49,135 nucleotides of DNA from an uncultured Flavobacteriaceae bacterium (GTDB lineage: Bacteria > Bacteroidota > Bacteroidia > Flavobacteriales > Flavobacteriaceae). The notes under the pieces were generated by a model. That model was not told the DNA's origin. It saw only the letters and a list, made by a program, of their open reading frames with translations, and searched no databases. Made by a program: the position numbers and the translations under genes. The stretch spans positions 1-49,135 of the forward strand of contig CALIJE010000026.1 of NCBI GenBank assembly GCA_938017825.1, written 5' to 3'. Below, piece after piece: positions 25,446 to 34,013 of the stretch. Numbering within the stretch: position 1 is the stretch's first letter; every line of letters begins with the position of its first letter.

Positions 25446-28400
25446 ATGAAAAAAATCGTATTGGGTGCGCTAGCATTGACACTATTGAGTTCATTTGTTT
25501 TAAGCGCACAAACTGCTGTAGAAAGCGGGAAACAATTATTTGGTGATTTGAGCGCGCGACATATCGGACCAGCGCTTATGAGCGGTCGCATAAATGATAT
25601 GGAAGTTCACCCTACGAACAGTAGGGTTATTTATACAGGAACAGCCGGCGGTGGCGTTTGGAAATCGAGCGATGCGGGGACGACCTTTACCCCTATTTTC
25701 GATGAATACTGTCAATCGATAGGTGCCGTATCCTTAGACCCAAATGATCCCGACAACACCATTTATGTGGGAACGGGGGAAACATGGCCAAGGAATAGTG
25801 TTTCGGTTGGAGACGGGCTATATAAATCCGTTGACGGCGGTGCAAACTGGAAAAAACTAGGTTTCGAGAAATCTGAACGTATTTCAAATGTCATTGTCAA
25901 CCCAAAAAATTCGATGGAAGTCTATGTAGGTGTGCTCGGTGCACTATGGGGCGATAGTGAAGAACGTGGCGTTTATAAAACTACCGATGGAGGTACTACA
26001 TGGGAGAAATTACTCTATGTAAATCAGAAAACCGGATGTGCCGATTTGGTAATGGACCCCAATGACCCTAATACGTTGTATGCCTCTATGTGGGAATTTC
26101 GTAGAACAGGATGGTCTTTTGAATCAGGTGGTGCCAATAGTGCACTCTATAAATCGACCGATGGCGGAAAAACTTGGAATAAGATTCACAAAGGCTTCCC
26201 TGAAGGTAAGTTAGGCCGACTCGGGGTTGCCATTGCACCCTCTAACAGTCAAGTACTCTACACCGTTATCGAAGCAGAGAAAGATGAACGCAAGGGACTC
26301 TATCGCAGCAATGATGCAGGTGCTTCTTGGGAACAACTCAATAATGATTTTGGAATTACCGTAAGACCCTTTTATTTCTCAAGAATAGTAGTAGACCCTC
26401 GTGATGAAAATGTTATCGTAAAAGGAGGTCTCAATGGATCTATTTCAAGAGACGGAGGCAAGACCTTCAAGAACTTAGGACAGATGCATAGCGACATTCA
26501 CGATATCGCCTTTAGCATAAAGGATTCTGATATCATGTATGTGGGCACCGATGGTGGAGTATATCGAAGCTGGGACGGAGGTACGACCATGGAAATCGTT
26601 GAAAACCTCCCCTTATCCCAATTTTATCATATTAGCGTAGATGACGCGGAACCGTATAATGTATATGGCGGACTACAGGATAATGGTTCGTGGTACGGCC
26701 CCTCCTCTTCCCCTGGTGGAGTGCAGGCAAGAGATTGGAATTCAGTAGGTTATGGCGATGGATTTAGAGTTTTAAAACATCCTACAAAAAACATCATTTA
26801 TTCCGAAATGCAAGGTGCGGCAAATGTTTGGCGCTATGATGTAGAACGGAATTTAACGAAGACAATTCAGCCTTTGGCTACCGAAGGGGACCCCAAACTA
26901 CGTTTTAATTGGAACCCGCCAATGGCCGTGAGTGCACATAAACCAGATCGTTTTTACATGGGAAGCCAGTTTGTGCATCGTTCTGAAGATATGGGCGATA
27001 CCTGGGAAATTATTTCGCCAGACTTGACCACCAATGATCCTGCCAAGCAAGCCCAGGAAGACTCGGGTGGTTTATCAATTGATAATTCCGGAGCGGAAAA
27101 TCACACAACCGTATTTAGTATTGTTGAGTCTCCATTGGATGAAAATGTAATTTGGGTAGGTACTGATGATGGCAATGTGCAAGTGTCGCAAGACGGTGGC
27201 AAAACATGGACGAATACCGTAGCCAATATTCAAGGCCTTCCGGCAAATACCTGGTGTTACCAAATCGAAGCAAGTGTGTTCGACAAGGGAACTGCTTACG
27301 CCGTATTCGATGGGCATACAATGAACGACATGAACCCTTATGCGTATAAGACGACTGATTTTGGAAAAACATGGACCAACATCATCAGCGATGACGTAGT
27401 GGGTTTTGCACGAACGATCCAAGAAGATTATGAGAATCCAGATCTGTTGTTCCTCGGAACGGAGTTCGGATTGTACATTACCCTTGATGGTGGTAAGGAA
27501 TGGAAAAAATTTACCAATAATATGCCCTCTGTTGCGGTACATGCGATTGAGATGCACAAGGCAACCAATGATTTGGTCATGGGCACCCATGGGCGCGGTG
27601 TAATTATTTTAGACGATATATCGCCGTTGCGGGAGCTGTCTGAGGAAGTAATGGGCAAGAAAGTACATTTCTTTAAGTCGCAACCTACGGAAATGGTAGA
27701 ATCTAGTGGCTTTTCCGGTAGCTTTGGTGGTGAAACACAGTTCGTTGGCCAAAACAAAACAAGAAGTGCACAAATCAAATACTATTTGAGTAAACGGCAC
27801 ACCTTCGGGAAAATGACGATGGAAATTCAAGATATGCAAGGAAATAAGATTGTTGAACTTGGTCCGGGTAAATCGAAGGGGATTAACATTGTAAATTGGG
27901 CCTATACAAGAAAACAACCTAAGGTGGCAAAAGGGAAAACACTTTCCTTTGACGGATTTACCAGTCCAAGAGTAGCAGCCGGCACCTATAAAGTTGTCAT
28001 GAAAAAAGGCAAGGATATTTATGAACATGAGTTCGACTTGGTATATGATAAAAAATCATTGTTGTCAGATGCCGATAGGGATTTGAAGAACGCTACCACT
28101 TCGAAGTTGTACGACATGACCCAGGAGCTGGCATATATGGTCTATGAAGTAGATGAGATGCTTGCCAAGGCGGATACGAAATCGGCGAAGAAGTTGAAAA
28201 CCCTCAAAGAAACCCTGGTAATTACCACTGGGGATAATTATGTTGGGTCTGCTGAACCGCAATTACGTGAAAAAATGACAGCCTTGTTCAGCAAGGTGGC
28301 CGCCAGTTATGATAAGCCATCCTCCTCGGAAATGAAGAATTTAACTGTAGTTCAGAACAGATTCGAAAAAGCGAAGGCAGACTTTGCCAAATTAAAGAAG

Positions 28401-28463
28401 AAATATAAGAGCAAAGAGCCTTTGGCAGTCAAGAGCTTTGATGAATTCCTAGACAGCAACTAA
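25446..28463 (+). CDS. Secreted BNR/sortilin-type beta-propeller protein
   Basis: 1005 residues with a signal peptide (cleavage near LSAQT, about residue 22). About ten Asp-box motifs (S/T-x-D-G-G-x-T-W) are spread over residues 65-690: KSSDAGTTF, KSVDGGANW, KTTDGGTTW, KSTDGGKTW, RSNDAGASW, SRDGGKTF, RSEDMGDTW, SQDGGKTW, KTTDFGKTW. These build two propellers as in the VPS10/sortilin group. A beta-sandwich-like region follows (about 745-870), and then a helical C-terminus rich in Lys. No sialidase catalytic Arg set or type IX sorting domain is evident, so I would not call it a glycosidase. Likely periplasmic or surface, role unknown. Confidence 0.85.
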   Translation: MKKIVLGALALTLLSSFVLSAQTAVESGKQLFGDLSARHIGPALMSGRINDMEVHPTNSRVIYTGTAGGGVWKSSDAGTTFTPIFDEYCQSIGAVSLDPNDPDNTIYVGTGETWPRNSVSVGDGLYKSVDGGANWKKLGFEKSERISNVIVNPKNSMEVYVGVLGALWGDSEERGVYKTTDGGTTWEKLLYVNQKTGCADLVMDPNDPNTLYASMWEFRRTGWSFESGGANSALYKSTDGGKTWNKIHKGFPEGKLGRLGVAIAPSNSQVLYTVIEAEKDERKGLYRSNDAGASWEQLNNDFGITVRPFYFSRIVVDPRDENVIVKGGLNGSISRDGGKTFKNLGQMHSDIHDIAFSIKDSDIMYVGTDGGVYRSWDGGTTMEIVENLPLSQFYHISVDDAEPYNVYGGLQDNGSWYGPSSSPGGVQARDWNSVGYGDGFRVLKHPTKNIIYSEMQGAANVWRYDVERNLTKTIQPLATEGDPKLRFNWNPPMAVSAHKPDRFYMGSQFVHRSEDMGDTWEIISPDLTTNDPAKQAQEDSGGLSIDNSGAENHTTVFSIVESPLDENVIWVGTDDGNVQVSQDGGKTWTNTVANIQGLPANTWCYQIEASVFDKGTAYAVFDGHTMNDMNPYAYKTTDFGKTWTNIISDDVVGFARTIQEDYENPDLLFLGTEFGLYITLDGGKEWKKFTNNMPSVAVHAIEMHKATNDLVMGTHGRGVIILDDISPLRELSEEVMGKKVHFFKSQPTEMVESSGFSGSFGGETQFVGQNKTRSAQIKYYLSKRHTFGKMTMEIQDMQGNKIVELGPGKSKGINIVNWAYTRKQPKVAKGKTLSFDGFTSPRVAAGTYKVVMKKGKDIYEHEFDLVYDKKSLLSDADRDLKNATTSKLYDMTQELAYMVYEVDEMLAKADTKSAKKLKTLKETLVITTGDNYVGSAEPQLREKMTALFSKVAASYDKPSSSEMKNLTVVQNRFEKAKADFAKLKKKYKSKEPLAVKSFDEFLDSN

Positions 28464-28495
28464 ATGAACAGATAACTATTACATAACCAATAAAT

Positions 28496-28530
28496 GAAAG
28501 CCATCAACCCTTGTTGATGGCTTTCTGTTT
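28496..28530 (+). terminator. Terminator after the BNR-repeat gene
   Basis: Perfect 13-bp stem GAAAGCCATCAAC (28496-28508) with GTTGATGGCTTTC (28513-28525) and a CCTT loop, followed by a short T-rich stretch (TGTTT). It lies 32 bases after the stop codon. The weak T-run lowers confidence slightly. Confidence 0.75.
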
Positions 28531-28613
28531 ATAACCCAGTTGAGAACTTAGGTAGACTTTGTGAATTGCCATACCCCCTTTCCCCTACCTTTATAGAAAC
28601 CATAACCTTAGCC

Positions 28614-29021
28614 ATGAACGAACGAACATCCAACCTATTGGCTGCAAGGCCCGTGCTTGTCAATGCAAGAGTTTTCCAGGATATGAGTGCCGAGGAACGT
28701 TTTCAAAATGTGACTCTGAGGCCCATTATTAAACTTCAGAACGATCTTTTGCTGCATGCCTTCCAAAACTATATTCGAAAACGAAAGAACGTTTTTTACG
28801 GGCTTTCTTTAGACGAACGTATGGACTATATCATGCAAGGAATACAGAAAGACATTAAATTAAGGAATTCCTTAAAGGGAATGATTCTCGGTCAATTTAC
28901 AATCGAAGAATACAATATATATACACAAAACTCATCTGCATTGAACAAACGAATGATGCAAATGGTAATCAAAAGACTTCAAGATCAAATTCAATTTTTT
29001 GGTGCCAAAATGGCAATTTAG
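28614..29021 (+). CDS. Small conserved flavobacterial protein, function unknown
   Basis: 135 residues starting MNERTSNLLAARPVLVNARV. It is soluble and helical, with blocks LRPIIKLQNDLLLHAFQNYI (about 36-55), LSLDERMDYI and IQKDIKLRNSLKGMILGQFT, the last resembling a compact helical bundle. I recall relatives in other flavobacteria, sometimes labelled glyoxalase, but no metal-binding pattern of that family is visible and I do not adopt the name. An in-frame TTG at 28566 would add 16 residues; it lies upstream of a possible -7 box (TACCTTTA, 28586-28593), so the ATG is preferred. Its 3' end overlaps the convergent DUF2461 gene by four bases. Confidence 0.75.
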   Translation: MNERTSNLLAARPVLVNARVFQDMSAEERFQNVTLRPIIKLQNDLLLHAFQNYIRKRKNVFYGLSLDERMDYIMQGIQKDIKLRNSLKGMILGQFTIEEYNIYTQNSSALNKRMMQMVIKRLQDQIQFFGAKMAI

Positions 29022-29698
29022 TCTAAAAGTGATTCTCCGTTCAAATTAGTGGTCAGCACATTGCTCATTAAATCAAAATACGGCCTTATTGTTTTAAAGG
29101 CATCGCTCAAGGTAGTTGCGAAATCAGGGGACATAACCTCTTTATCTGAAAGTTGCTTGGTAAAGATGAATTGTTTTCTACGAATCAAATCGATATTCGG
29201 GTGTTCTTTGTCAAAGCCTTTTGGTGCTGTTTTAAGTTCTTCCCCGACAAGGTCTCCCCACGTATCCTTAAATTTCTTTTTGTTCATCAACTCACGAAGA
29301 TCGGTGGAGTCTACTTCCCACTCTTTTCGAATGCGAAATAGATCTTCCTTGGAAGGGGCCCAAAATCCAGCTGCGATAAAATTTTGATTGGGTTGAATAT
29401 GCATGTAATAACCACCGCGCCTATGTGCGCCTGCTCTCGACATTGATGCCCCCAGGTTAGTCTTGTAGGGTGACTTGTTCTTTGAGAAACGTACATCTCT
29501 ATAAATTCGAAAGAATTTTAATTTTTCGATTTCATCGTGTTGTTTCATTTTCTCGGCAACGGCTGTAAAAACTTCTTTCACCCCATCGTTCAATCTCGTA
29601 AATTGCTTTTTATGCGCATTGAACCAATCTCTGTTGTTATTGTTTTCCAATTGCTTTAAAAAGTCAAAAACTTCTTTGGTAATCTTTGTTTCGGCCAT
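29018..29698 (-). CDS. DUF2461 domain-containing protein
   Basis: 226 residues, a single DUF2461 (TIGR02453-type) domain. Typical stretches are FDFLKQLENNNNRDWFNAHK (about 11-30), KFFRIYRDVRFSKNKSPYKTN (61-81) and HRRGGYYMHIQPNQNFIAAGFW (about 92-113). The function of the family is not known. Cytoplasmic, no signal peptide. It is divergent from cysE, sharing a 96-base control region. Confidence 0.92.
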   Translation of the reverse strand: MAETKITKEVFDFLKQLENNNNRDWFNAHKKQFTRLNDGVKEVFTAVAEKMKQHDEIEKLKFFRIYRDVRFSKNKSPYKTNLGASMSRAGAHRRGGYYMHIQPNQNFIAAGFWAPSKEDLFRIRKEWEVDSTDLRELMNKKKFKDTWGDLVGEELKTAPKGFDKEHPNIDLIRRKQFIFTKQLSDKEVMSPDFATTLSDAFKTIRPYFDLMSNVLTTNLNGESLLD

Positions 29699-29767
29699 AC
29701 GACAAATGGGTTGTGAATTTTAAGATAAAGTTAAACATTCAAAGGAATGTGCTGACGAAATATGGGT

Positions 29768-29775
29768 TAAATTTG
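29768..29775 (+). promoter_or_regulatory. -7 box before cysE
   Basis: TAAATTTG is an exact TAnnTTTG match, 19 bases before the cysE ATG, which would give a leader of about 13 bases. No TTG is present at the expected upstream distance, so strength or activation is uncertain. Confidence 0.45.
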
Positions 29776-29794
29776 AATAGTCTACCAATCTACT

Positions 29795-30589
29795 ATGAAA
29801 ATGAAGTCAATAGTTAAAAGAATAGAAAAACATAAAAAACAGCCTCATCTCAGGTTTCGCTTGAAGGAGAAGACAGAAACCTTCACCAACCTTTTGTTCT
29901 ACACGCTATTTGATATAGATACTCCTGTCGAAGAGAATTTAGAGCTTTTGGAAAAGGAGTTTGATCAATTGGTAAGTATGGCCTGTTGGGAAGTAGAAAA
30001 ACCTTGTAAAAAAATCTGGGAGAATTACATGGCAACCCTGCCCGAAGTACTCAAAAGCCTCAATTTGGATGCCGAGGCAATTGTGAATTGCGACCCCGCT
30101 TCACTATCGATTGAAGAGGTTTACATGGCGTATCCAGGCTTTTACGCAATTGCAATTTACCGTTTGGCACATGAGTTATACATAAAAGGATTTCCTTTGG
30201 TTCCAAGACTGATGACCGAATACGCCCACAGGCAAACGGGCGTCGATATTAATCCAGGGGCACAAATAGGAAAATCGTTTTTTATAGATCATGCGACCGG
30301 TGTAGTTATCGGGGAAACCGCCATCATAAAAGACCATGTTAAAATTTATCAAGGTGTCACCTTAGGGGCACTTTTTGTCGCAAAATCACTTAAAAAAACC
30401 AAGCGTCACCCAACTATTGAAAATAATGTGACCATATATGCCAATGCGACCATTCTCGGCGGAAAGACCACGATTGGGGAAAATAGTATTATCGGGGGCA
30501 ATGCTTGGATTACCGCTTCAGTGCCTAGCAACTCAACTGTTTTTCATACACCTGAAATAAAAATCAAAAAAACATCGAATGCCATATAG
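29795..30589 (+). CDS. cysE: Serine O-acetyltransferase
   Basis: 264-residue enzyme that makes O-acetylserine from serine and acetyl-CoA, first step of cysteine synthesis. The N-terminal helical domain is followed by a left-handed beta-helix of hexapeptide repeats. The catalytic region reads GVDINPGAQIGKSFFIDHATGVVIGETA (about 149-176), with the Asp-His pair in FIDHATG. It continues VKIYQGVTLGALF, HPTIENNVTIYANATILGG and TIGENSIIGGNAW. The stop overlaps the cysM start by 11 bases, so the two enzymes are made together and may form a cysteine synthase complex; the C-terminus ends in Ile as in other CysE tails that dock into the lyase. Confidence 0.95.
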   Translation: MKMKSIVKRIEKHKKQPHLRFRLKEKTETFTNLLFYTLFDIDTPVEENLELLEKEFDQLVSMACWEVEKPCKKIWENYMATLPEVLKSLNLDAEAIVNCDPASLSIEEVYMAYPGFYAIAIYRLAHELYIKGFPLVPRLMTEYAHRQTGVDINPGAQIGKSFFIDHATGVVIGETAIIKDHVKIYQGVTLGALFVAKSLKKTKRHPTIENNVTIYANATILGGKTTIGENSIIGGNAWITASVPSNSTVFHTPEIKIKKTSNAI

Positions 30590-31463
30590 TCTATTAGAAT
30601 TGATTGGCAACACCCCTTTGGTGGAGTCAAAAGTCTTGAATCAAAATCCTAATGTGCGTCTCTTTTTTAAATTGGAAGGCCATAATCCTGGCGGGAGTGT
30701 TAAGGACAGAGCGGCCCTGAACATGATCAAAAGTGGGTTGCAAAGGGGCGATTTTGATAAAAATTCCCGCCTTATTGAAGCGACTAGTGGTAATACCGGT
30801 ATTGCCTTGGCTATGATTGCGGGAATATACGGATTGAATATAGAACTTGTGATGCCCGAGAATAGTACCGTTGAGCGCGTGCATACCATGCGGGCATATG
30901 GTGCGAAAGTTACCCTTACTCCTACTGATATTGGTATTGAAGGGGCTCGTGATTATGCCTTGGCCAAGGTTGAGGAAGAAGGGTACTTCATGTTGAATCA
31001 ATTTGCCAATGACGACAATTGGAAAGCCCACTACCTATCTACCGGTCCGGAAATCTGGAAAGATACCAAGCAGGAACTAACACACTTCGTATCTGCCATG
31101 GGCACCACCGGAACGATTATGGGTACCTCAACATTTCTAAAAGAGCAAAACAGCACTATTCAGATCATTGGGGTACAACCGAAAGACGGTACAAAAATTC
31201 CTGGTATTCGAAAATGGCCAGAAGCCTATCTTCCAAAAATATTCGATGCCAATAAAGTTGATCAAGTAATGGAAGTAGGTCAAACCGAAGCCATAAGCTT
31301 TGCCCATCGTTTGGCAAAAGAAGAAGGCATTTTTTCAGGTATGAGCAGTGGGGGTGCCGCCGCTGCAGCCATAAGGTTGGCCAGGACCTTGGATAAAGGT
31401 GTCATTGTGTCGATTGTATGTGATCGCGGAGATCGCTATATTTCTTCCGGACTATTTGATTAG
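30579..31463 (+). CDS. cysM: Cysteine synthase B (O-acetylserine sulfhydrylase)
   Basis: 294-residue PLP enzyme that converts O-acetylserine and sulfide (or thiosulfate) to cysteine. The PLP Lys42 is in NPGGSVKDR, the substrate loop is EATSGNTGIAL (about 65-75) and the phosphate-binding loop is GTTGTIMGTS. GMSSGGAAAAA and the ending RGDRYISSGLFD resemble CysM rather than CysK. Its ATG lies inside the end of cysE (11-base overlap), so translation is coupled. It converges on the transporter gene with only 16 bases between stops. Confidence 0.95.
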   Translation: MPYSLLELIGNTPLVESKVLNQNPNVRLFFKLEGHNPGGSVKDRAALNMIKSGLQRGDFDKNSRLIEATSGNTGIALAMIAGIYGLNIELVMPENSTVERVHTMRAYGAKVTLTPTDIGIEGARDYALAKVEEEGYFMLNQFANDDNWKAHYLSTGPEIWKDTKQELTHFVSAMGTTGTIMGTSTFLKEQNSTIQIIGVQPKDGTKIPGIRKWPEAYLPKIFDANKVDQVMEVGQTEAISFAHRLAKEEGIFSGMSSGGAAAAAIRLARTLDKGVIVSIVCDRGDRYISSGLFD

Positions 31464-31479
31464 GTGCAAGTTCTCATGA

Positions 31480-32676
31480 TTAACCCATTGTTCCCAATAC
31501 CTTAAAAATGCTTTTGGCACCCAAAAACAGGGCAAGCAAAATAATGACTACACCAACTGCATTCTGAACCAGGTTATTCTTGTATTTTCCCATTACCGAT
31601 GATCTATTGGCGACCCATAATAGGAACACGGCAACAAATGGCAACAAGATACCATTGGCGACTTGGGCTAGTCTTATAATTTCAATTGGCTTTACATTAA
31701 GGCTCATAAAAAGTACGCCGAGACTTAAAATTACCATCCACACCAATTTGAATCGCATGTCTTTTAAACCTGCATTCCAACCGAAACAACTATTAGCTAC
31801 ATAAGCGGCTGCCAAGGGAGCCGTAATCGAAGAAGTAATTCCTGCCGCAAAAAGTCCGATTCCCATAAAGTATTTGGCAGCATCGCCGTAAAGCGGTTCC
31901 AATCCTTTCGCCATATCCATCACGGTATTTATTTCACCTTTAGGAATGGCCGACGCAGCAATAATGATGGCCATTGATACCACCCCGCCCAAGATAATCG
32001 ATACGAAGGTATCGCCACGGGCGGTTTTTAAGTCTGCTTCTGATTTCCACTTTTCACTGACCAGTGAGGCATGAAGAAACAAATTATATGGTACTACTGT
32101 TGTACCAACTAAAGCGATTACGGTTAAAATACTATCTTCCGGTATACTGGGAACGAACATCCCCTTTAAGATCGCGAAAACGTCCGGTTTGGTAATCAGG
32201 GCAGTGACCAGAAACGATAAGCTCATCAAGAGCACTAGGGCCACAAAGACTTTTTCGAGCAATTTATAGTTACCGATAAACAATAGAACAAAAGCGATTC
32301 CACCGATTATAAAGGGATATGTACCTATTGCCTCAGACCCGAATAGCGCCTCAAGGCCTAAGGTGGCACCACCGATATTCCCCCCTTCATAGGCAGCGTT
32401 ACCCAAGACAATGGCCCCAAGTATAATACCTATAACTATCACACGGGCAATAGGATTGGTCACTTCGCTCTTAATAACATCGGCCAAACCTTTTTGGGTA
32501 ATTATACCAAGGCGGGCCGCCATTTCCTGCAAGACCACCGTCGCGATAATCGAAAGTACCATGGCCCATAATAGAGCGTAGCCGAAACCTACCCCGGCCA
32601 AGGTACAGGCAGTCACCGTTCCCGGACCAATAAATGCTGCGGCAATTAAAACTCCAGGACCGATTTTTTTAAACAT
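31480..32676 (-). CDS. Nramp-related transporter with altered metal-site motifs
   Basis: 398 residues, about 11 membrane helices, LeuT-type fold of the Nramp family. In the first helix the canonical DPGN metal motif reads GPGT (17-20, in AAFIGPGTVTA). In helix 6 the canonical MPH reads VPY (195-197, in TTVVPYNLFLHASL). Thus the usual Asp, Asn, Met and His ligands are Gly, Thr, Val and Tyr. Transport of Mn2+ or Fe2+ by the classical mechanism is therefore doubtful; a different ion, or Mg2+-like hydrated ion as in other non-canonical Nramp branches, is possible. Fold assignment is firm, substrate is not. Confidence 0.85.
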   Translation of the reverse strand: MFKKIGPGVLIAAAFIGPGTVTACTLAGVGFGYALLWAMVLSIIATVVLQEMAARLGIITQKGLADVIKSEVTNPIARVIVIGIILGAIVLGNAAYEGGNIGGATLGLEALFGSEAIGTYPFIIGGIAFVLLFIGNYKLLEKVFVALVLLMSLSFLVTALITKPDVFAILKGMFVPSIPEDSILTVIALVGTTVVPYNLFLHASLVSEKWKSEADLKTARGDTFVSIILGGVVSMAIIIAASAIPKGEINTVMDMAKGLEPLYGDAAKYFMGIGLFAAGITSSITAPLAAAYVANSCFGWNAGLKDMRFKLVWMVILSLGVLFMSLNVKPIEIIRLAQVANGILLPFVAVFLLWVANRSSVMGKYKNNLVQNAVGVVIILLALFLGAKSIFKVLGTMG

Positions 32677-32920
32677 AACATTGAATTCAGGTAAATATAC
32701 TCGGTCTTAGTCAAAATTTCCACAAATGAAGAGGGCATTTTCACAACACTTTTAACACTTTTGAATGCCGTTTATCTAAAAAAATGCAGTTCGTCTAAAA
32801 GTGGGGTGTCATACATCGAGGGTACATAATAAACCGAAAATGCTGCGGTTATATATATCCCAAATCGAACCTAACGAACCTCCTGTTCCAGACATCCGGA
32901 ACAAAAAATTGACCTACTGA

Positions 32921-33364
32921 ATGAATTGTTTAGAATGTAATGTAGAGCTTAGTTATTTAGATCATAAAAATGCAATGGACTCCCTTGGTGTTGAGCTTTG
33001 TGCAAAACACGAAGAGCGCATGAAACTAGTTATCGAAAAACACGATACGCCATTAGAAGCCATTCAACTTTATTATGGCCTAAAAGAAGTTGGTGTAAAT
33101 GCCATGCTCGAATGGTGGGATGGCAATAAATCCGTAGACATTGCTATTTCAAGAGTAAAATTGAATATCGAGGTCGACACGGAATACCACATGATGACTC
33201 ATGAACAGGCCATGAACGACTTGGAAGAAACCATGCGGTCATTCAAAAATGGCTTCACCACTATTCGAATTCCACATATCCTTATACGCCATTATCTAAA
33301 GGAAACGGTACATAATATCCTTGGTATAATGAAAGGATTGAAGGCCAATATCAAATCTATCTAA
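32921..33364 (+). CDS. Small DUF559-like (PD-(D/E)xK fold) protein with N-terminal CxxC
   Basis: 147 residues. The N-terminus has CLEC (Cys3, Cys6) and CAKH (Cys27, His30), a possible zinc-binding knuckle. The rest resembles the Vsr/DUF559 nuclease fold: Glu64 in MLEWWDG, VDIAISRVKLNIEVDTEYH (Asp73, Glu84, Asp86, His90), then a helix with DLEETMRSFKNGFTTIRIPHILI. The Asp...Glu-x-Asp spacing fits this nuclease-like family, which often lacks proof of activity. It ends 12 bases before the GldL-related gene and is likely co-transcribed. A short hairpin (32884-32903) lies just ahead of its ATG. Confidence 0.72.
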   Translation: MNCLECNVELSYLDHKNAMDSLGVELCAKHEERMKLVIEKHDTPLEAIQLYYGLKEVGVNAMLEWWDGNKSVDIAISRVKLNIEVDTEYHMMTHEQAMNDLEETMRSFKNGFTTIRIPHILIRHYLKETVHNILGIMKGLKANIKSI

Positions 33365-33376
33365 TATGTGAAGCCT

Positions 33377-33928
33377 ATGTCAACGAAAAAAATCTTGAAA
33401 GCCCCTTTACGCGTTTCGATCGCCTTGTTATTATTAGGTATTATCGGAAGATTAATGGAATGGCCTTATGCGGCACAAATTGTTATTACGGCATTTGTGG
33501 CCATTGGTATATTATATACAATTCGTTTTTGGAAAAAACAACCAAAGCATTTCATAGATTATGTAAAGTTGGTACTCATTGTTTTCGCTATGGCCGATGG
33601 CCTGTTTGAAATGATGAATTTCCCATATACCATTGTCTTTCAGATTATCATTGGTGCATCTTTTGTAACCTGGTTCGTCATGGAAGGCACAGCCTACTTT
33701 ATGGACGGTGATCGGCGGGCAAAAAACACCACACTACAAATTTGGTGGAACATTGCAATGGTTTTAGGTACCCTGAGTATAATTGTGGGTAGCCTTATGA
33801 AGATTTTACAATGGGAATTTGCCACACCGCTATTATTTACCGGAATTATTGTGGTAGCGCTTTATATTGTAAAAGACCTTTTTTCCAATGAAAAAAAGGA
33901 TGCCACCAACGAGGAATTTCAGATATAG
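33377..33928 (+). CDS. GldL-related integral membrane protein
   Basis: 183 residues with five or six hydrophobic segments. Two internal motifs, LLLLGIIGRLMEWPYA (near residue 15) and IIVGSLMKILQWEFA (near residue 140), match the G..L.KI..WP.A helix motif of GldL, the gliding/type IX motor membrane protein. A polar acidic C-terminus follows. The large cytoplasmic tail of GldL is absent and no gld genes are near, so it is a family relative and not GldL itself. The ATG at 33377 is preferred; an in-frame GTG at 33368, three bases after the upstream stop, would add three residues. Confidence 0.72.
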   Translation: MSTKKILKAPLRVSIALLLLGIIGRLMEWPYAAQIVITAFVAIGILYTIRFWKKQPKHFIDYVKLVLIVFAMADGLFEMMNFPYTIVFQIIIGASFVTWFVMEGTAYFMDGDRRAKNTTLQIWWNIAMVLGTLSIIVGSLMKILQWEFATPLLFTGIIVVALYIVKDLFSNEKKDATNEEFQI

Positions 33929-34013
33929 GGCTTAAACTTCCTATCACCTACTAGCACAACTTTTTTAATGGTAATTCATATTTCGTACCTTAGAATAACC
34001 TAAGTATACGAAT

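Noticed and set aside
27075..27590. 171-residue antisense frame inside the BNR-repeat gene
   Set aside because: The opposite strand carries clear Asp-box motifs in frame; this is a mirror frame of that coding sequence.
25446..28463. Calling the BNR-repeat protein a sialidase or glycosyl hydrolase
   Set aside because: Asp-boxes alone do not show catalysis; the sialidase Arg triad and Tyr/Glu pair were not recognised.
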